Source: Ancalomicrobiaceae bacterium S20 (GTDB lineage: Bacteria > Pseudomonadota > Alphaproteobacteria > Rhizobiales > Ancalomicrobiaceae). From it: 64,000 bases of DNA. The notes under the pieces are model-generated. The model saw nothing but the letters and a program-made list of their open reading frames with translations. It was not told the origin of the DNA and did no database searches. The position numbers were made by a program, and so were the translations under genes. The stretch is taken from positions 4,727,501-4,791,500 of the forward strand of contig CP158568.1 of assembly GCA_040269895.1 (NCBI GenBank), in the 5' to 3' direction. Below, in pieces: positions 43,154-52,713 of this stretch. The number at the start of each line of letters is the position of its first letter. Within the stretch, counting starts at the first letter, position 1.

Positions 43154-43188
43154 AAACGGCTCGAATCCGTGCGGATTCGAGCCGTTTT
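43154..43188 (+). terminator. Rho-independent terminator after the gguC-aldehyde dehydrogenase unit
   Basis: AAACGGCTCGAATCC (43154-43168) pairs perfectly with GGATTCGAGCCGTTT (43173-43187) around a GTGC loop, ending in TTTT. It separates the gguC unit from chvE, which must therefore have its own promoter. Confidence 0.88.
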
Positions 43189-43276
43189 GCGTTGCCCGGC
43201 CTTGTCGGTCGGAGCCCATGGCGGGTCCGTAGAAACCATATCGGTTCAAGTATGGATAGTTGCCGAATTCGTATTT

Positions 43277-43287
43277 GACAGTTATCG
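43277..43287 (+). promoter_or_regulatory. Shared motif GACAGTTATCG upstream of chvE
   Basis: Exact copy of the motif at 40407-40417. TTGACA (43275-43280) is a perfect -35 consensus, but no good -10 box follows at 16-18 bases, as expected for an activator-dependent promoter. It lies 213 bases before the chvE start. Confidence 0.5.
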
Positions 43288-43489
43288 GAATTCCATGAAC
43301 CTTCGGGCTCGATCCATGCACCTCGGGCGGGGCGCTCGGATCGCCGCCGGAACGCGTCGGTATCGCCGTCCGCGTATTCAATCGATTCTGGAGCCGCAGC
43401 CAGGACGTCCAAAAAGCCCGGTCAGACAACCGGACCCAGAATTCGAGGCGGGTCGAACCCGCTCGGCACTCGGCTAGGGAGAGAGACCA

Positions 43490-44554
43490 GTGAAGATGAT
43501 CAAATCCGCCATCGCGGCGCTCGCATTCGGCGCGCTCGCGCTCGCCTCGGGTGCCCAGGCTCAGGACAAGGGCACCGTCGGCATCGCCATGCCGACCAAG
43601 TCGTCCGCGCGCTGGATCGCCGACGGCGACAACATGGTCAAGGTGTTCAAGGACAAGGGCTACGGCACCGACCTCCAGTACGCCGAGGACGACATTCCGA
43701 ACCAGCTCGCCCAGATCGAGGGCATGATCACCAAGAAGGTGAAGGTGCTGGTCATCGCCGCCATCGACGGCACGACCCTGACCTCGGCGCTGCAGAAGGC
43801 CAAGGACGCCGGCATCAAGGTCATCGCCTACGATCGCCTGATCCGCGGTTCGGAGAACGTCGACTACTACGCGACCTTCGACAACTTCCAGGTCGGCGTG
43901 CTGCAGGCGCAGACGCTCGAGAAGGCGCTCGGCCTCAAGGACGGCAAGGGTCCGTTCAACATCGAGCTGTTCGCCGGCTCGCCGGACGACAACAACGCCA
44001 CCTTCTTCTTCAACGGCGCCATGTCGGTGCTGAAGCCCTACATCGACTCGGGCAAGCTCGTCGTCCGTTCGAAGCAGACCGCCTTCGACAAGGTCGCGAC
44101 GCTGCGCTGGGACGGCGCGGTCGCGCAGGCCCGCATGGACGCGATCCTGTCGGCCTACTACGGCAAGGACAAGGTCAACGCCGTGCTGTCGCCCTATGAC
44201 GGCCTGTCGATGGGCATCATCTCGTCGCTGAAGTCGGTCGGCTACGGCACCAAGGACCAGCCGCTGCCGTTCGTCTCGGGCCAGGACGCCGAGGTGCCGT
44301 CGGTCAAGTCGATCATCAAGGGCGAGCAGTATTCGACCATCTTCAAGGACACCCGCGAGCTCGCGAAGGTGACCGCGAACATGGTCGACGCGGTCCTGCA
44401 GGGCAAGCAGCCCGAGGTCAACGACACCAAGACCTACGACAACGGCAAGAAGGTGGTTCCGTCCTACCTGCTGAAGCCGGTCGCGGTCGATGCCACGAAC
44501 TGGAAGGAAATCCTGGTCGGTTCGGGCTACTACAAGGAAGATCAGCTGAAGTGA
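43490..44554 (+). CDS. chvE: Multiple-sugar periplasmic binding protein ChvE
   Basis: Periplasmic sugar-binding lipoprotein-free protein of 354 residues. A Sec signal peptide (residues 1-24, [18 protein letters not shown], cleaved after AQA) is followed by the ribose/xylose-type binding fold: [46 protein letters not shown] and [10 protein letters not shown]. It strongly resembles ChvE of Agrobacterium, which binds xylose, arabinose, galactose and glucose, feeding the transporter and chemotaxis. It starts at GTG 43490 after GAGAGAGACC. It is followed by two hairpins and then gguA and gguB, which complete the ABC transporter. Confidence 0.94.
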   Translation: MKMIKSAIAALAFGALALASGAQAQDKGTVGIAMPTKSSARWIADGDNMVKVFKDKGYGTDLQYAEDDIPNQLAQIEGMITKKVKVLVIAAIDGTTLTSALQKAKDAGIKVIAYDRLIRGSENVDYYATFDNFQVGVLQAQTLEKALGLKDGKGPFNIELFAGSPDDNNATFFFNGAMSVLKPYIDSGKLVVRSKQTAFDKVATLRWDGAVAQARMDAILSAYYGKDKVNAVLSPYDGLSMGIISSLKSVGYGTKDQPLPFVSGQDAEVPSVKSIIKGEQYSTIFKDTRELAKVTANMVDAVLQGKQPEVNDTKTYDNGKKVVPSYLLKPVAVDATNWKEILVGSGYYKEDQLK

Positions 44555-44572
44555 CCTGACCCTTCGGCCTTT

Positions 44573-44646
44573 GGATCCCCCGCCACTCCGCGATGCCGGC
44601 GGGGGATCCCATCTCTTCGGCACAGGCGCCAGTCTGTGCCGTTTTT
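44573..44646 (+). terminator. Two hairpins between chvE and gguA, the second a full terminator
   Basis: First, GGATCCCCCGCC (44573-44584) pairs perfectly with GGCGGGGGATCC (44598-44609). Second, GGCACAG (44619-44625) pairs with CTGTGCC (44634-44640), followed by GTTTTT. Partial termination here would keep the binding protein far more abundant than the ATPase and permease. Confidence 0.8.
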
Positions 44647-44801
44647 CTGAAGGGCGTCCCGTTCCGCACGTCGTGACTTGCGCGGCGCGGCGATCGGACC
44701 CACGATCTCAGTAAAATTGCGTTGTCGCCGGCGCCGGGCCCCGCCCGTCCGGAGACGGCCGCGGGCCGCATGGGACGCGCGTGCGGCGGGGAGGAATTCG
44801 G

Positions 44802-46331
44802 ATGGACGCCATCCTCGAAATGCGAGGCATCACCAAGACATTCCCGGGCGTGAAGGCGCTCGAGAACGTCAACCTGACGGTCCGTCGCGGCGAGATCCAC
44901 GCGATCTGCGGCGAGAACGGTGCCGGCAAGTCGACGCTGATGAAGGTCCTGTCGGGCGTCTATCCGTATGGCTCCTATTCCGGCGACATCGTCTTCGAGG
45001 GCGAGGTCCGGAAGTTTTCGGGCATCCGGGACAGCGAGCATCTCGGCATCATCATCATCCACCAGGAACTGGCGCTGGCGCCGCAGCTGTCGATCGCCGA
45101 GAACCTGTTTCTCGGCAACGAGATCGCCAAGAACGGCGTGATCGACTGGTACGCGACCACGGCGCGGGCCCGCGAGCTCATGGCCAAGGTCGGGCTCAAG
45201 GAGAGCCCGTCGACGCTGATCACCAACATCGGCGTCGGCAAGCAGCAGCTGGTCGAGATCGCCAAGGCGCTCGCCAAGGACGTCAAGCTGCTCATCCTCG
45301 ACGAGCCGACAGCCTCGCTCAACGAGCGCGACAGCCAGGCGCTGCTCGACCTGCTGCTCGAGCTCAAGGCGCAGGGCATCACCGCGATCATCATTTCTCA
45401 CAAGTTGAACGAGATCAGCCGCGTCGCCGATTCCATCACGATCCTGCGCGACGGCTCGACGGTCGAGACGCTCGACACCCATGCCGGCGCGATCGACGAA
45501 GGCCGGATCATCAAGGGCATGGTCGGCCGCGAAATGAGCGACCGCTACCCGAAGCGGACGCCGAACATCGGCGAGACCATGTTCGAGGTCCGCGACTGGG
45601 TCGTGCACCACCAGATCCATCCGGATCGGCAGGTGGTCAAGGGCGTGAACATGCACGTCAAGCGCGGCGAGGTCGTCGGCATTGCCGGCCTGATGGGCGC
45701 AGGGCGGACCGAATTCGCCATGTCGGTGTTCGGCAAGGCCTACGGCCAGCGGATTTCGGGCGAGGTGACGCTCGAGGGGCAGCCGATCGACGTCGGGACG
45801 ATCCCGAAGGCGATCGACGCCGGCATCGCCTATGTCACCGAGGACCGCAAGCACCTCGGCCTGATCCTCAACGAGGACATCCGCTTCAACATCCCGCTCG
45901 CGGCGCTGCAGAAGGTGGCGCCGAACGGCGTCATCGATCCGCACGAGGAGACGGTGCTGGCGCGGAAGTTCCGCGAGCGGCTCAACATCCGCTCCTCCGG
46001 CGTGACGCAGCTCACCGTCAACCTGTCGGGCGGCAACCAGCAGAAGGTCGTGCTGTCGAAGTGGCTCAACACCGATCCCAAGGTGCTGATCCTCGACGAG
46101 CCGACCCGCGGCATCGACGTCGGTGCCAAGTACGAAATCTACACGATCATCCACCAGCTCGCCGACAGCGGCCGGGGCGTGATCGTGATCTCGTCGGAGA
46201 TGCCCGAGCTGCTCGGCATCTGCGACCGGATCTACGTGATGAACGAAGGTCGCTTCGTCGGCGAGTTCCTCGGCCACGAAGCGAGCCAGGAAAAGATCAT
46301 GGGTGCGATCATGCGCAGAGAGGACGCCTGA
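44802..46331 (+). CDS. gguA: Sugar ABC transporter ATP-binding protein GguA
   Basis: Tandem ATPase of 509 residues with two nucleotide-binding domains, typical of carbohydrate uptake type 2 importers. The first domain has Walker [10 protein letters not shown] at about residue 37, the signature-like [16 protein letters not shown] and Walker [12 protein letters not shown]. The second begins near 265 with a degenerate Walker A (GLMGAGRTE), as usual in this family, then a full signature [14 protein letters not shown] and Walker [16 protein letters not shown] 44802 follows GGGGAGGA; an ATG 21 bases earlier lacks a site. It ends one base before the gguB start. It drives uptake of sugars delivered by ChvE. 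Confidence 0.95.
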   Translation: MDAILEMRGITKTFPGVKALENVNLTVRRGEIHAICGENGAGKSTLMKVLSGVYPYGSYSGDIVFEGEVRKFSGIRDSEHLGIIIIHQELALAPQLSIAENLFLGNEIAKNGVIDWYATTARARELMAKVGLKESPSTLITNIGVGKQQLVEIAKALAKDVKLLILDEPTASLNERDSQALLDLLLELKAQGITAIIISHKLNEISRVADSITILRDGSTVETLDTHAGAIDEGRIIKGMVGREMSDRYPKRTPNIGETMFEVRDWVVHHQIHPDRQVVKGVNMHVKRGEVVGIAGLMGAGRTEFAMSVFGKAYGQRISGEVTLEGQPIDVGTIPKAIDAGIAYVTEDRKHLGLILNEDIRFNIPLAALQKVAPNGVIDPHEETVLARKFRERLNIRSSGVTQLTVNLSGGNQQKVVLSKWLNTDPKVLILDEPTRGIDVGAKYEIYTIIHQLADSGRGVIVISSEMPELLGICDRIYVMNEGRFVGEFLGHEASQEKIMGAIMRREDA

Positions 46332-46332
46332 C

Positions 46333-47562
46333 ATGAGTTCCGAGGCCGTCACGGCACCGAGGCCGTCCAAAGAGACCCCGTCCTACGCGGGGTTCCTCAA
46401 GAACAACATGCGCGAATACGGGATGCTCATCTCGCTGATCGCGATCATGCTGTTCTTCCAGTGGGCGACCGAGGGCCGGCTGTTCCAGCCGGACAACCTG
46501 ACCAACATCGTGCAGCAGCGCGGCTACATCGTCGTGATGGCGCTCGGCATGCTGCTCATCATCGTCGCCGGCCATATCGACCTGTCGGTCGGCTGGCTCT
46601 GCGGCTTCCTCGGCGCTGTCGCGGCCATCCTGATGGTCGACCTGTCGATCCCGTGGTACGTCGCGGTGGTCCTGACGCTGATCGCCGGCGGTGTCGTCGG
46701 CGCGGTGCAGGGCGCGGCGGTCGCCTATCTGCGCATCCCGTCGTTCATCGTCACGCTCGCCGGCATGCTGACGTTCCGCGGCCTGACGCTCTACGTGCTC
46801 GGCGGCCGCAACGTCGGGCCGTTCCCGAACGAACTGTCGACGCTGTTGACCGGCTTCTTCCCCGAGCAGATCGGCCGCATCAAGGATCCGATCCTCGGTG
46901 GTGATGCCACGATCAGCTCGACGTCGCTGATCCTCGGCCTCGCGGTGGTCGGCGCCATGCTCGCCTCGGCGTTCACGGCGCGGGCGAAGCAGGCGAAGAA
47001 CGGCATGATCACCGAGCCGTTCTTCTTCTTCGCGGGCAAGACGGTGGCGATCGCGGCGATGCTCGCCTACCTCGCCTACCTTTTCGCGACCTACAAGGGC
47101 CTGCCCAACGTCCTGGTGATCATGGGCCTGCTCATCGCGCTCTACTCGTTCCTGACCACGCGCACGACCACCGGCCGCCGGATCTACGCGCTCGGCGGCA
47201 ACGAGAAGGCGGCGCGGCTGTCGGGCATCAACACCGAGCGGCTGGTGTTCCTCGCCTTCGTCAACATGGGTGTGCTGTCCGCGCTCGCGGGCATGATGGC
47301 AGCGACGCGGCTGGGCTGGGCGACGCCGAAGACCGGCGACGGCTTCGAGCTCGACGTGATCGCGGCCTGCTTCATCGGCGGTGCCTCGGCCTCGGGCGGC
47401 GTCGGCACGGTGCTCGGCGCGGTGATCGGCGCCTTCATCATGGGCGTGATGAACAACGGCATGTCGATGATGGGCCTCGGCATCGACTACCAGTTCATCA
47501 TCAAGGGCCTGGTCCTGTTCCTCGCCGTCTTCGTCGACGTCTACAACAAGAACAAGGCGTGA
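46333..47562 (+). CDS. gguB: Sugar ABC transporter permease GguB
   Basis: Permease of 409 residues of the ribose/xylose (RbsC/XylH) family with about 10 membrane segments. Family blocks are LGMLLIIVAGHIDLSVGWL (about 75-93), IPSFIVTLAGMLTFRGL, GRRIYALGGNEKAARLSGI (the cytoplasmic loop contacting the ATPase) and GGASASGGVGTVLGAVIGA. It starts at ATG 46333, one base after the gguA stop, so translation is coupled. Together with ChvE and GguA it forms the complete importer. A strong terminator follows 29 bases after the stop. Confidence 0.95.
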   Translation: MSSEAVTAPRPSKETPSYAGFLKNNMREYGMLISLIAIMLFFQWATEGRLFQPDNLTNIVQQRGYIVVMALGMLLIIVAGHIDLSVGWLCGFLGAVAAILMVDLSIPWYVAVVLTLIAGGVVGAVQGAAVAYLRIPSFIVTLAGMLTFRGLTLYVLGGRNVGPFPNELSTLLTGFFPEQIGRIKDPILGGDATISSTSLILGLAVVGAMLASAFTARAKQAKNGMITEPFFFFAGKTVAIAAMLAYLAYLFATYKGLPNVLVIMGLLIALYSFLTTRTTTGRRIYALGGNEKAARLSGINTERLVFLAFVNMGVLSALAGMMAATRLGWATPKTGDGFELDVIAACFIGGASASGGVGTVLGAVIGAFIMGVMNNGMSMMGLGIDYQFIIKGLVLFLAVFVDVYNKNKA

Positions 47563-47590
47563 GTTGCGTCCGCAAGGACGACGGCACGAA

Positions 47591-47617
47591 CGGGCGGACG
47601 CGAGTCCGCCCGTTTTT
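47591..47617 (+). terminator. Rho-independent terminator after gguB
   Basis: CGGGCGGAC (47591-47599) pairs perfectly with GTCCGCCCG (47604-47612), GCGA loop, then TTTTT. A canonical terminator ending the sugar transport operon. Confidence 0.92.
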
Positions 47618-47639
47618 CGTTCGGGCCATGTCCGGCGGA

Positions 47640-47831
47640 TTAGCGTGAACCCGGCCGGGCCTTGTGTGCTGCGTCGGGTCGGTCGAGGCCGGCCAGGTGA
47701 CGCGCGCGATAGTCGACCGCGTCGGTCAGGCGACGGTCGAGGACATGGAACATCTTCACGAGCCTGTCTGTGAACACGGCTGCATCCTTCGGGAGCTCCG
47801 GATCATCGGGACGGTCGCGCTGCGACCACAT
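47640..47831 (-). CDS. Possible small hypothetical protein
   Basis: A 63-codon frame (from MWSQRDRPDDPELPKDAAVF) rich in charged residues with an amphipathic stretch, TDRLVKMFHVLDRRLTDAVD. The frame stays open for another 30 codons upstream (through RHRQAARAVLAG), so the true start may lie further upstream at a non-ATG codon. No good ribosome site is seen, and I recognise no family. It lies in the 454-base gap between gguB and copA, which otherwise holds only the gguB terminator. It could equally be chance or a degraded gene. Confidence 0.3.
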   Translation of the reverse strand: MWSQRDRPDDPELPKDAAVFTDRLVKMFHVLDRRLTDAVDYRARHLAGLDRPDAAHKARPGSR

Positions 47832-48016
47832 CCCTGCCAGGACGGCACGGGCCGCCTGCCGGTGTCGGATCGGCCGGTTCCGGGTCCCTGTCTCCGACGC
47901 TCTGCAGCTTGGCCCGAGCGGGCATCAGGTCTCCATGCGGAAAGCGCGCTTCTCGCATATGGGCCGCATAAAGAACGGTCGCCGCGCAAGATGTGCGCCG
48001 GGCCGGGAACCGGGCT

Positions 48017-50344
48017 TCAGCGATCTCCCTTCGGCCGCCAGCGCGTCAGGGTCAGCGCATTGGTGACCACCGAGACCGAGCTCAGCGCCATGGCGGCGCC
48101 GGCGAGCGCCGGGGTCAGGTAGCCGAGCGCGGCGAGCGGCACGCCGATCACGTTATAGGCAAAGGCCCAGAACAGGTTCTGACGGATCTTGGCCCAGGTC
48201 GCGCGCGCGATCTCGATCGAGGCGGGGACGAGACGCGGATCAGGGCGCATCAGCGTCACGCCGGCGGTCTCCAGTGCGACGTCGGCGCCGGTGCCGATCG
48301 CGATACCGACGTCGGCGGCGGCGAGCGCCGGGGCGTCGTTGACGCCATCCCCGACCATGGCCACGATCCGTCCGCCACGCCGATAGGCCTCGACACGCAC
48401 CGACTTCTGTTCCGGGCGGACCGGACCTTCGAAACCATCTAGACCGAGCTTTGTCGCGACCGAGCGGGCGACCGGTTCGGCGTCGCCGGTCAGCATGCGG
48501 GTCTCGATGCCGCGCGCCTTCAGCGCCGCGACGGCCTCCGCGGCCTCGGCGCGAACCGGATCGGCGAGCGCGACGAGGCCGAGCGCCTCGCCGTCTCGGG
48601 CGACGGCGACCACCGTCTTGGCCGCGCCTTCGAGCCGGGTCTTTTCGCGCGCGAGCAGGCGCAGGTCGACGCCCTCCTCGGCCATGAAGGCCTCGTTGCC
48701 GATCACCACGCGCCGGCCGTCGACGGTCGCGCCGACGCCGCGGCCGGTGAAGGAGCGGAAGCCTTCGGCGCGGGCGAGCGGCAGGCGGCGCAGCTCGGCG
48801 GCGGCGAGGAAGGCGCGGGCGAGCGGGTGCTCGCTGGCCGCCTGCACCGAAGCGGCGAGGCGCAGCATCTCGACGCCGTCGGTGCCGAGGCCGACGATAT
48901 CGGTGACGGCCGGATGGCCTTCCGTCAGCGTGCCGGTCTTGTCGAACACCACGACGTCGACCGCGTGGGCACGCTCCAGTGCCTCGATGTCCCGGATCAG
49001 GATGCCGGCCTTCGCGGCGGCACCGGTGCCGGCGACGAGGGCGGCCGGCGTCGCGAGGCCGAGCGCGCAGGGGCAGGCGATGACGAGCACCGAGACGGCC
49101 GCGACGAAGGCCGGCTCGACCGTGCCGCTGACGAACCACCACGCGCCGAAGGTCGCGGCCGCGATCGCGACGATGGTCGGCACGAACACGGCCGAGACCT
49201 TGTCGACCAGCTTCTGCACCGGCGCCTTGGCGATCTGCGCCTGTTCGACCAGGCGGGCGATGCGGGCGAGCGTCGTGTCCTCGCCGATCGCGCGGACCGT
49301 GACGATCAGCGCGCCGGAACCGTTGATCGTCCCGGCGGTCACCTTGTCGCCCGGGCCGCGGGCGACCGGCACGCTCTCGCCGGTCAGCATCGCCTCGTCG
49401 ATCTCGCTGCCGCCTTCGCTGACGATGCCGTCGACCGGCAGCCGCTCGCCGGGACGGACCAGCACGGTGTCGCCGGCGCGCAGGGCATCGACCGAGACGG
49501 TTTCGGTCTGCGCGCCATCCGGCCCGTCGATGACCCGCGTCGCGGTATCGGGCCTGAGCGCCATCAGCTTGGAGATCGCGGCGGAGGCCGAGCGCTTGGC
49601 GCGGGCCTCCATCAGCTTGCCGAGCAGGATCAGGGTCAGGATCGTCGCCGAGCCCTCGAAATAGAGATGGCCCATCGCGTGATGGCCGAGCCGGAGCGTC
49701 ATCACGGTGCTGAAGCCCCAGGCCGCCGTGGTGCCGAGCGCGACCAGCACATCCATGTTGGCGGAGCCGCCGTTGAGCGCCTTGAATGCGCCGCGGTAGA
49801 AGCGCCAGCCGGCGATGATCTGCACCGGCGTCGCGAGCGCGAGCTGCGTGAGCGGCGACAGGAGATGATCGGCGCCCAAGGCCATCGCGATCATCTCGGC
49901 GACGAAGGGCAAGGTGAGCAGCGCCGAGATCGCGAAGACGAGCAATGTCTGCCGCTCTTCGGCGCGGCGGGCGGCGGCGGCCTCTTCCATCGCCTGCCGA
50001 CGGGCGCGCGCCTCATGGGCGCGCGGGCGGGCGCCATAGCCGGCATTCTCGATCGCGCCGACGATCCTGTCCGGTGTGAGGCCAGGGGCGCGAACCTCCG
50101 CCGTCTCCAGCGCCAGATTGACGATGGCATCCTCGACGCCGGGCAGGCGCTTCACGACCTTTTCGATCCGCGTCGCGCAGGCTGCGCAGGTCATGCCGGA
50201 AATGTCGAACACCAGCGGTTCGGCCGCCGCCTGAGCCGTCGTTGTGCGGGCCGTAGCCCTGTGGGCCGGCCCGACGATCGGCGTCGGCGGGGCGGCGGGC
50301 TGACGACCGTTTGCGGGCTGAGGCGAGGCACTGGGCGCGGTCAT
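48017..50344 (-). CDS. copA: Copper-translocating P-type ATPase CopA
   Basis: P1B-type ATPase of 775 residues exporting Cu(I). One N-terminal heavy-metal domain (about 44-110) has the GMTCAACATRIEK motif. Eight membrane helices follow. The actuator domain has LTGESVPVARGPGDKV, the transport site is IACPCALGLATPAAL, the phosphorylation site DKTGTLTEGHPAV, the His-Pro motif SEHPLARAF and the hinge GDGVNDAPALAAADVGI. All key residues are intact. It begins with a low-complexity Ala/Pro-rich cytosolic tail. No CueR-type regulator lies beside it. It protects against copper; a role in supplying copper to CO dehydrogenase or oxidases is not shown. Confidence 0.96.
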   Translation of the reverse strand: MTAPSASPQPANGRQPAAPPTPIVGPAHRATARTTTAQAAAEPLVFDISGMTCAACATRIEKVVKRLPGVEDAIVNLALETAEVRAPGLTPDRIVGAIENAGYGARPRAHEARARRQAMEEAAAARRAEERQTLLVFAISALLTLPFVAEMIAMALGADHLLSPLTQLALATPVQIIAGWRFYRGAFKALNGGSANMDVLVALGTTAAWGFSTVMTLRLGHHAMGHLYFEGSATILTLILLGKLMEARAKRSASAAISKLMALRPDTATRVIDGPDGAQTETVSVDALRAGDTVLVRPGERLPVDGIVSEGGSEIDEAMLTGESVPVARGPGDKVTAGTINGSGALIVTVRAIGEDTTLARIARLVEQAQIAKAPVQKLVDKVSAVFVPTIVAIAAATFGAWWFVSGTVEPAFVAAVSVLVIACPCALGLATPAALVAGTGAAAKAGILIRDIEALERAHAVDVVVFDKTGTLTEGHPAVTDIVGLGTDGVEMLRLAASVQAASEHPLARAFLAAAELRRLPLARAEGFRSFTGRGVGATVDGRRVVIGNEAFMAEEGVDLRLLAREKTRLEGAAKTVVAVARDGEALGLVALADPVRAEAAEAVAALKARGIETRMLTGDAEPVARSVATKLGLDGFEGPVRPEQKSVRVEAYRRGGRIVAMVGDGVNDAPALAAADVGIAIGTGADVALETAGVTLMRPDPRLVPASIEIARATWAKIRQNLFWAFAYNVIGVPLAALGYLTPALAGAAMALSSVSVVTNALTLTRWRPKGDR

Positions 50345-50611
50345 GGCAATCCCCGACGGCAGGCGCCGGACAGTGGGCGGGTCCTAGAGACGATCGACGG
50401 CCCGCGACGGCGGCGTGCGTCGCGAAGCACTCTTTCGCAGGTAGGGACCGCGGTGGCATCGGGTCAAGATCGGCCGTCGCCGAATGTGCCGCGCGGATAC
50501 CGGCCTGCGTTCCGCGCATGGCGCAACGGATTGCCTTCGACGGTCGTGGCCCGCATTCTGCGACCGGCCGAACGGCGCAGCCGACGTCGGCGCCGCCGCG
50601 GGAGGAAGTTG

Positions 50612-51310
50612 ATGGACGACAAGACGATAAGGCCGGTCGGACCGCAGGTCGACGGCTGGGTGGAGCGTTCGCGGCCGGTGCGGACGGCGAAGGAGGGCAT
50701 CCACACCCGGCTCGAGCCGCTCGACGTGGCGGCGCATGGCGCGAGCCTCTGGCGCGCGGTCGACGGCCACGATGCGGTCTGGACCTATCTCGCTTATGGC
50801 CCGTTCCCCAACGAGGCAGCCTTCATCGAGTGGCTGAAGGGCCGGGCCGAGCTCGCCGATCCGCTCTATTTCGCCGTCGTCGACAAGGCGACCGGCCGGT
50901 CGCTCGGCTGCATCACGCTGATGGAGCAGCGGCCCGCGGTCGGCGTCATCGAGGTCGGCCATATCTTCTTCTCGCCGGACCTGCAGAAGACGCCGATCGC
51001 CACCGAGGCGATCGCGCTCGCCGGCCGGCATGTGTTCGACGAGCTCGGCTATCGCCGCTTCGAGTGGAAGTGCGACAGCCTGAACGCGCCGTCGCGGGCG
51101 GCTGCGCTGCGCTTCGGCTTCGCGTTCGAGGGCATCTTCCGCAAGCACCTGATCGTCAAGGGTCGCAACCGCGATACGGCCTGGTTCGCCATGACCGACG
51201 ACGACTGGCCGAAGATCGGCGCTGCCTTCGACGCTTGGCTCGCGCCGGCGAATTTCGATGGGGGCGGCGTGCAGCGGCGCCGGCTGGCGGAGATCCGCGA
51301 CGGACTTTGA
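50612..51310 (+). CDS. GNAT family N-acetyltransferase (RimJ/RimL-like)
   Basis: Acetyltransferase of 232 residues. The N-terminal TRLEPLDVAAHGASLWRAV resembles RimJ/RimL proteins. The acetyl-CoA-binding motif region runs through IEVGHIFFSPDLQKTPIATE (about 110-130). The C-terminal EWKCDSLNAPSRAAALRFGF and FEGIFRKHLIVKGRNRDTAWF are the usual end of this subfamily. GGAGGA precedes ATG 50612; upstream frames are not coding. Such proteins acetylate N-termini or small amines, and the target is unknown. It is divergent from copA and 81 bases before the dehydrogenase gene, so these two may be co-transcribed. Confidence 0.9.
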   Translation: MDDKTIRPVGPQVDGWVERSRPVRTAKEGIHTRLEPLDVAAHGASLWRAVDGHDAVWTYLAYGPFPNEAAFIEWLKGRAELADPLYFAVVDKATGRSLGCITLMEQRPAVGVIEVGHIFFSPDLQKTPIATEAIALAGRHVFDELGYRRFEWKCDSLNAPSRAAALRFGFAFEGIFRKHLIVKGRNRDTAWFAMTDDDWPKIGAAFDAWLAPANFDGGGVQRRRLAEIRDGL

Positions 51311-51391
51311 TCTCATCTCGACAAAGCGCCATGCGACGAAGATCGCGGGCGCGACAGGGCCGGAGCAACCGGCCGACATTGGAGGAGACGC

Positions 51392-52402
51392 ATGCATATT
51401 CTGATCATCGGCGCCGCCGGCATGGTGGGCCGAAAGCTGGTGGCGCGGCTGCTCGCCGAGGGCGAAGTCGGCGGGCGGGCGATCACGGCGATGACGCTCG
51501 CCGACGTGGTCGTGCCGCCGCGGCCCGAAAATCCGCCGTTCCCAATCGTCGCGACCGCGTCCGACATTTCGACGCCGCACGAGGCCGAGCGGCTGATCGC
51601 GCCGCGGCCGGATCTGATCTTCCATCTCGCGGCGATCGTCTCCGGCGAGGCGGAAGCGGATTTCGACAAGGGCTATCGCATCAATCTCGACGGCACACGG
51701 CTCTTGTTCGAGGCGATCCGCGCGCAGGCCTCCTATCGGCCGCGCGTGGTGTTCACCTCGTCGATCGCGGTTTTCGGCGCGCCGTTCCCGGAGGAGGCCC
51801 GCGACGGCGCGACCGTCGATCTGCCGATCCCGGACAGCTTCCATCTGACGCCACTGACCTCCTACGGCACGCAGAAGGCGATCTGCGAACTGCTGCTCGC
51901 CGACTATTCCCGGCGCGGCATCTTCGACGGGATCGGGATCCGGCTGCCGACGATCTGCGTGCGTCCCGGCCTGCCGAACAAGGCGGCCTCGGGCTTCTTC
52001 TCCGGTATCATCCGCGAGCCGCTCGCGGGCAAGCCCGCCGTGCTGCCGGTGCCGGACAGCGTGCGGCACTGGCATGCGAGCCCGCGCGCGGCGGTCGGCT
52101 TCCTGATGCATGGCGCGACCATCGATCTCGAGGCGGTCGGGCCGCGGCGCAATCTCACCATGCCCGGCCTGTCGGTGACGGTGGCCGAGCAGATCGAGGC
52201 GCTGCGCCGCGTCGCCGGCGACGCGGTCGCAGCCCGGATCGAGCGCGTCCCGGACGAGACGATCATGCGCATCGTCGCCGGCTGGGCGCGCAGTTTCGAC
52301 GCCAGCCGCGCGACCGCGCTCGGGTTCCGCGCCGAGACGAGCTTCGAGGAGATCATCCGCGTGCACATCGAGGACGAGCTCGGCGGCACGTTCGTGGGGT
52401 GA
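51392..52402 (+). CDS. denD: NAD-dependent epimerase/dehydratase, D-erythronate dehydrogenase-like
   Basis: Extended short-chain dehydrogenase of 336 residues. The N-terminal Rossmann motif is IIGAAGMVGRKLVARLLAEG. LIFHLAAIVSGEAEADFDKGY is the segment typical of the DenD group. The catalytic Tyr-x3-Lys is in LTSYGTQKAICELLL (about 148-162). RLPTICVRPGLPNKAAS and the late WHASPRAAVGFL fix the family. DenD oxidises D-erythronate to 2-keto-D-erythronate in a four-carbon acid pathway. The kinase (DtnK/OtnK) and isomerase partners are absent nearby, so the specific role is inferred from sequence pattern only. GGAGGAG precedes the ATG. Confidence 0.83.
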   Translation: MHILIIGAAGMVGRKLVARLLAEGEVGGRAITAMTLADVVVPPRPENPPFPIVATASDISTPHEAERLIAPRPDLIFHLAAIVSGEAEADFDKGYRINLDGTRLLFEAIRAQASYRPRVVFTSSIAVFGAPFPEEARDGATVDLPIPDSFHLTPLTSYGTQKAICELLLADYSRRGIFDGIGIRLPTICVRPGLPNKAASGFFSGIIREPLAGKPAVLPVPDSVRHWHASPRAAVGFLMHGATIDLEAVGPRRNLTMPGLSVTVAEQIEALRRVAGDAVAARIERVPDETIMRIVAGWARSFDASRATALGFRAETSFEEIIRVHIEDELGGTFVG

Positions 52403-52420
52403 TGACTTTGTGGGGCAGGG

Positions 52421-52711
52421 TCAGTCGAGGTTGTGAAGGTCGCGCGCGCCGTCGAGGACGCGCGCGATCTTCACCAGGTCGGCTTCAGCGATGTAGAGCT
52501 CCAGCCAGCGCTCGCAGACCAACGAGCGGGCGCCTTCGGCAATCTCGGGTCTGAGGCGTCCCATGTGAGGATGGGAGGCCAAGGCTGCGGCGCGGCGCTC
52601 TATGCGGGCACCGATGGTGTCGGCCGTCGCGGCGCCGGAGTGCTCGGCGATCCAGAGCCAGATTTCCGCGATATCGTTGCGGGCCTTGGCGGACCAGACG
52701 ACGGCCGGCAT
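52421..52711 (-). CDS. parE: ParE/RelE family toxin
   Basis: Toxin of 96 residues. It begins PAVVWSAKARNDIAEIWLWI, the typical ParE start helix, followed by HPHMGRLRPEIAEGARSL (the conserved PxxG-R-x-R region) and ends VKIARVLDGARDLHNLD, a close match to the family's I-x-R-V-L-H-G-x-R-D end. ParE homologues poison gyrase. The start lies two bases after the parD stop, so the pair is co-translated. Confidence 0.92.
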   Translation of the reverse strand: MPAVVWSAKARNDIAEIWLWIAEHSGAATADTIGARIERRAAALASHPHMGRLRPEIAEGARSLVCERWLELYIAEADLVKIARVLDGARDLHNLD

Positions 52712-52713
52712 GA

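Larger units (their letters stand above)
43086..43489 (+). other. Intergenic region upstream of chvE with terminator and promoter elements
   Basis: A 404-base gene-free region. The first third holds the terminator at 43154-43188, the middle an A/T-richer stretch with the shared GACAGTTATCG motif at 43277, and the rest a leader of about 200 bases before chvE. The leader has an imperfect repeat structure but no riboswitch I can recognise. Confidence 0.5.
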
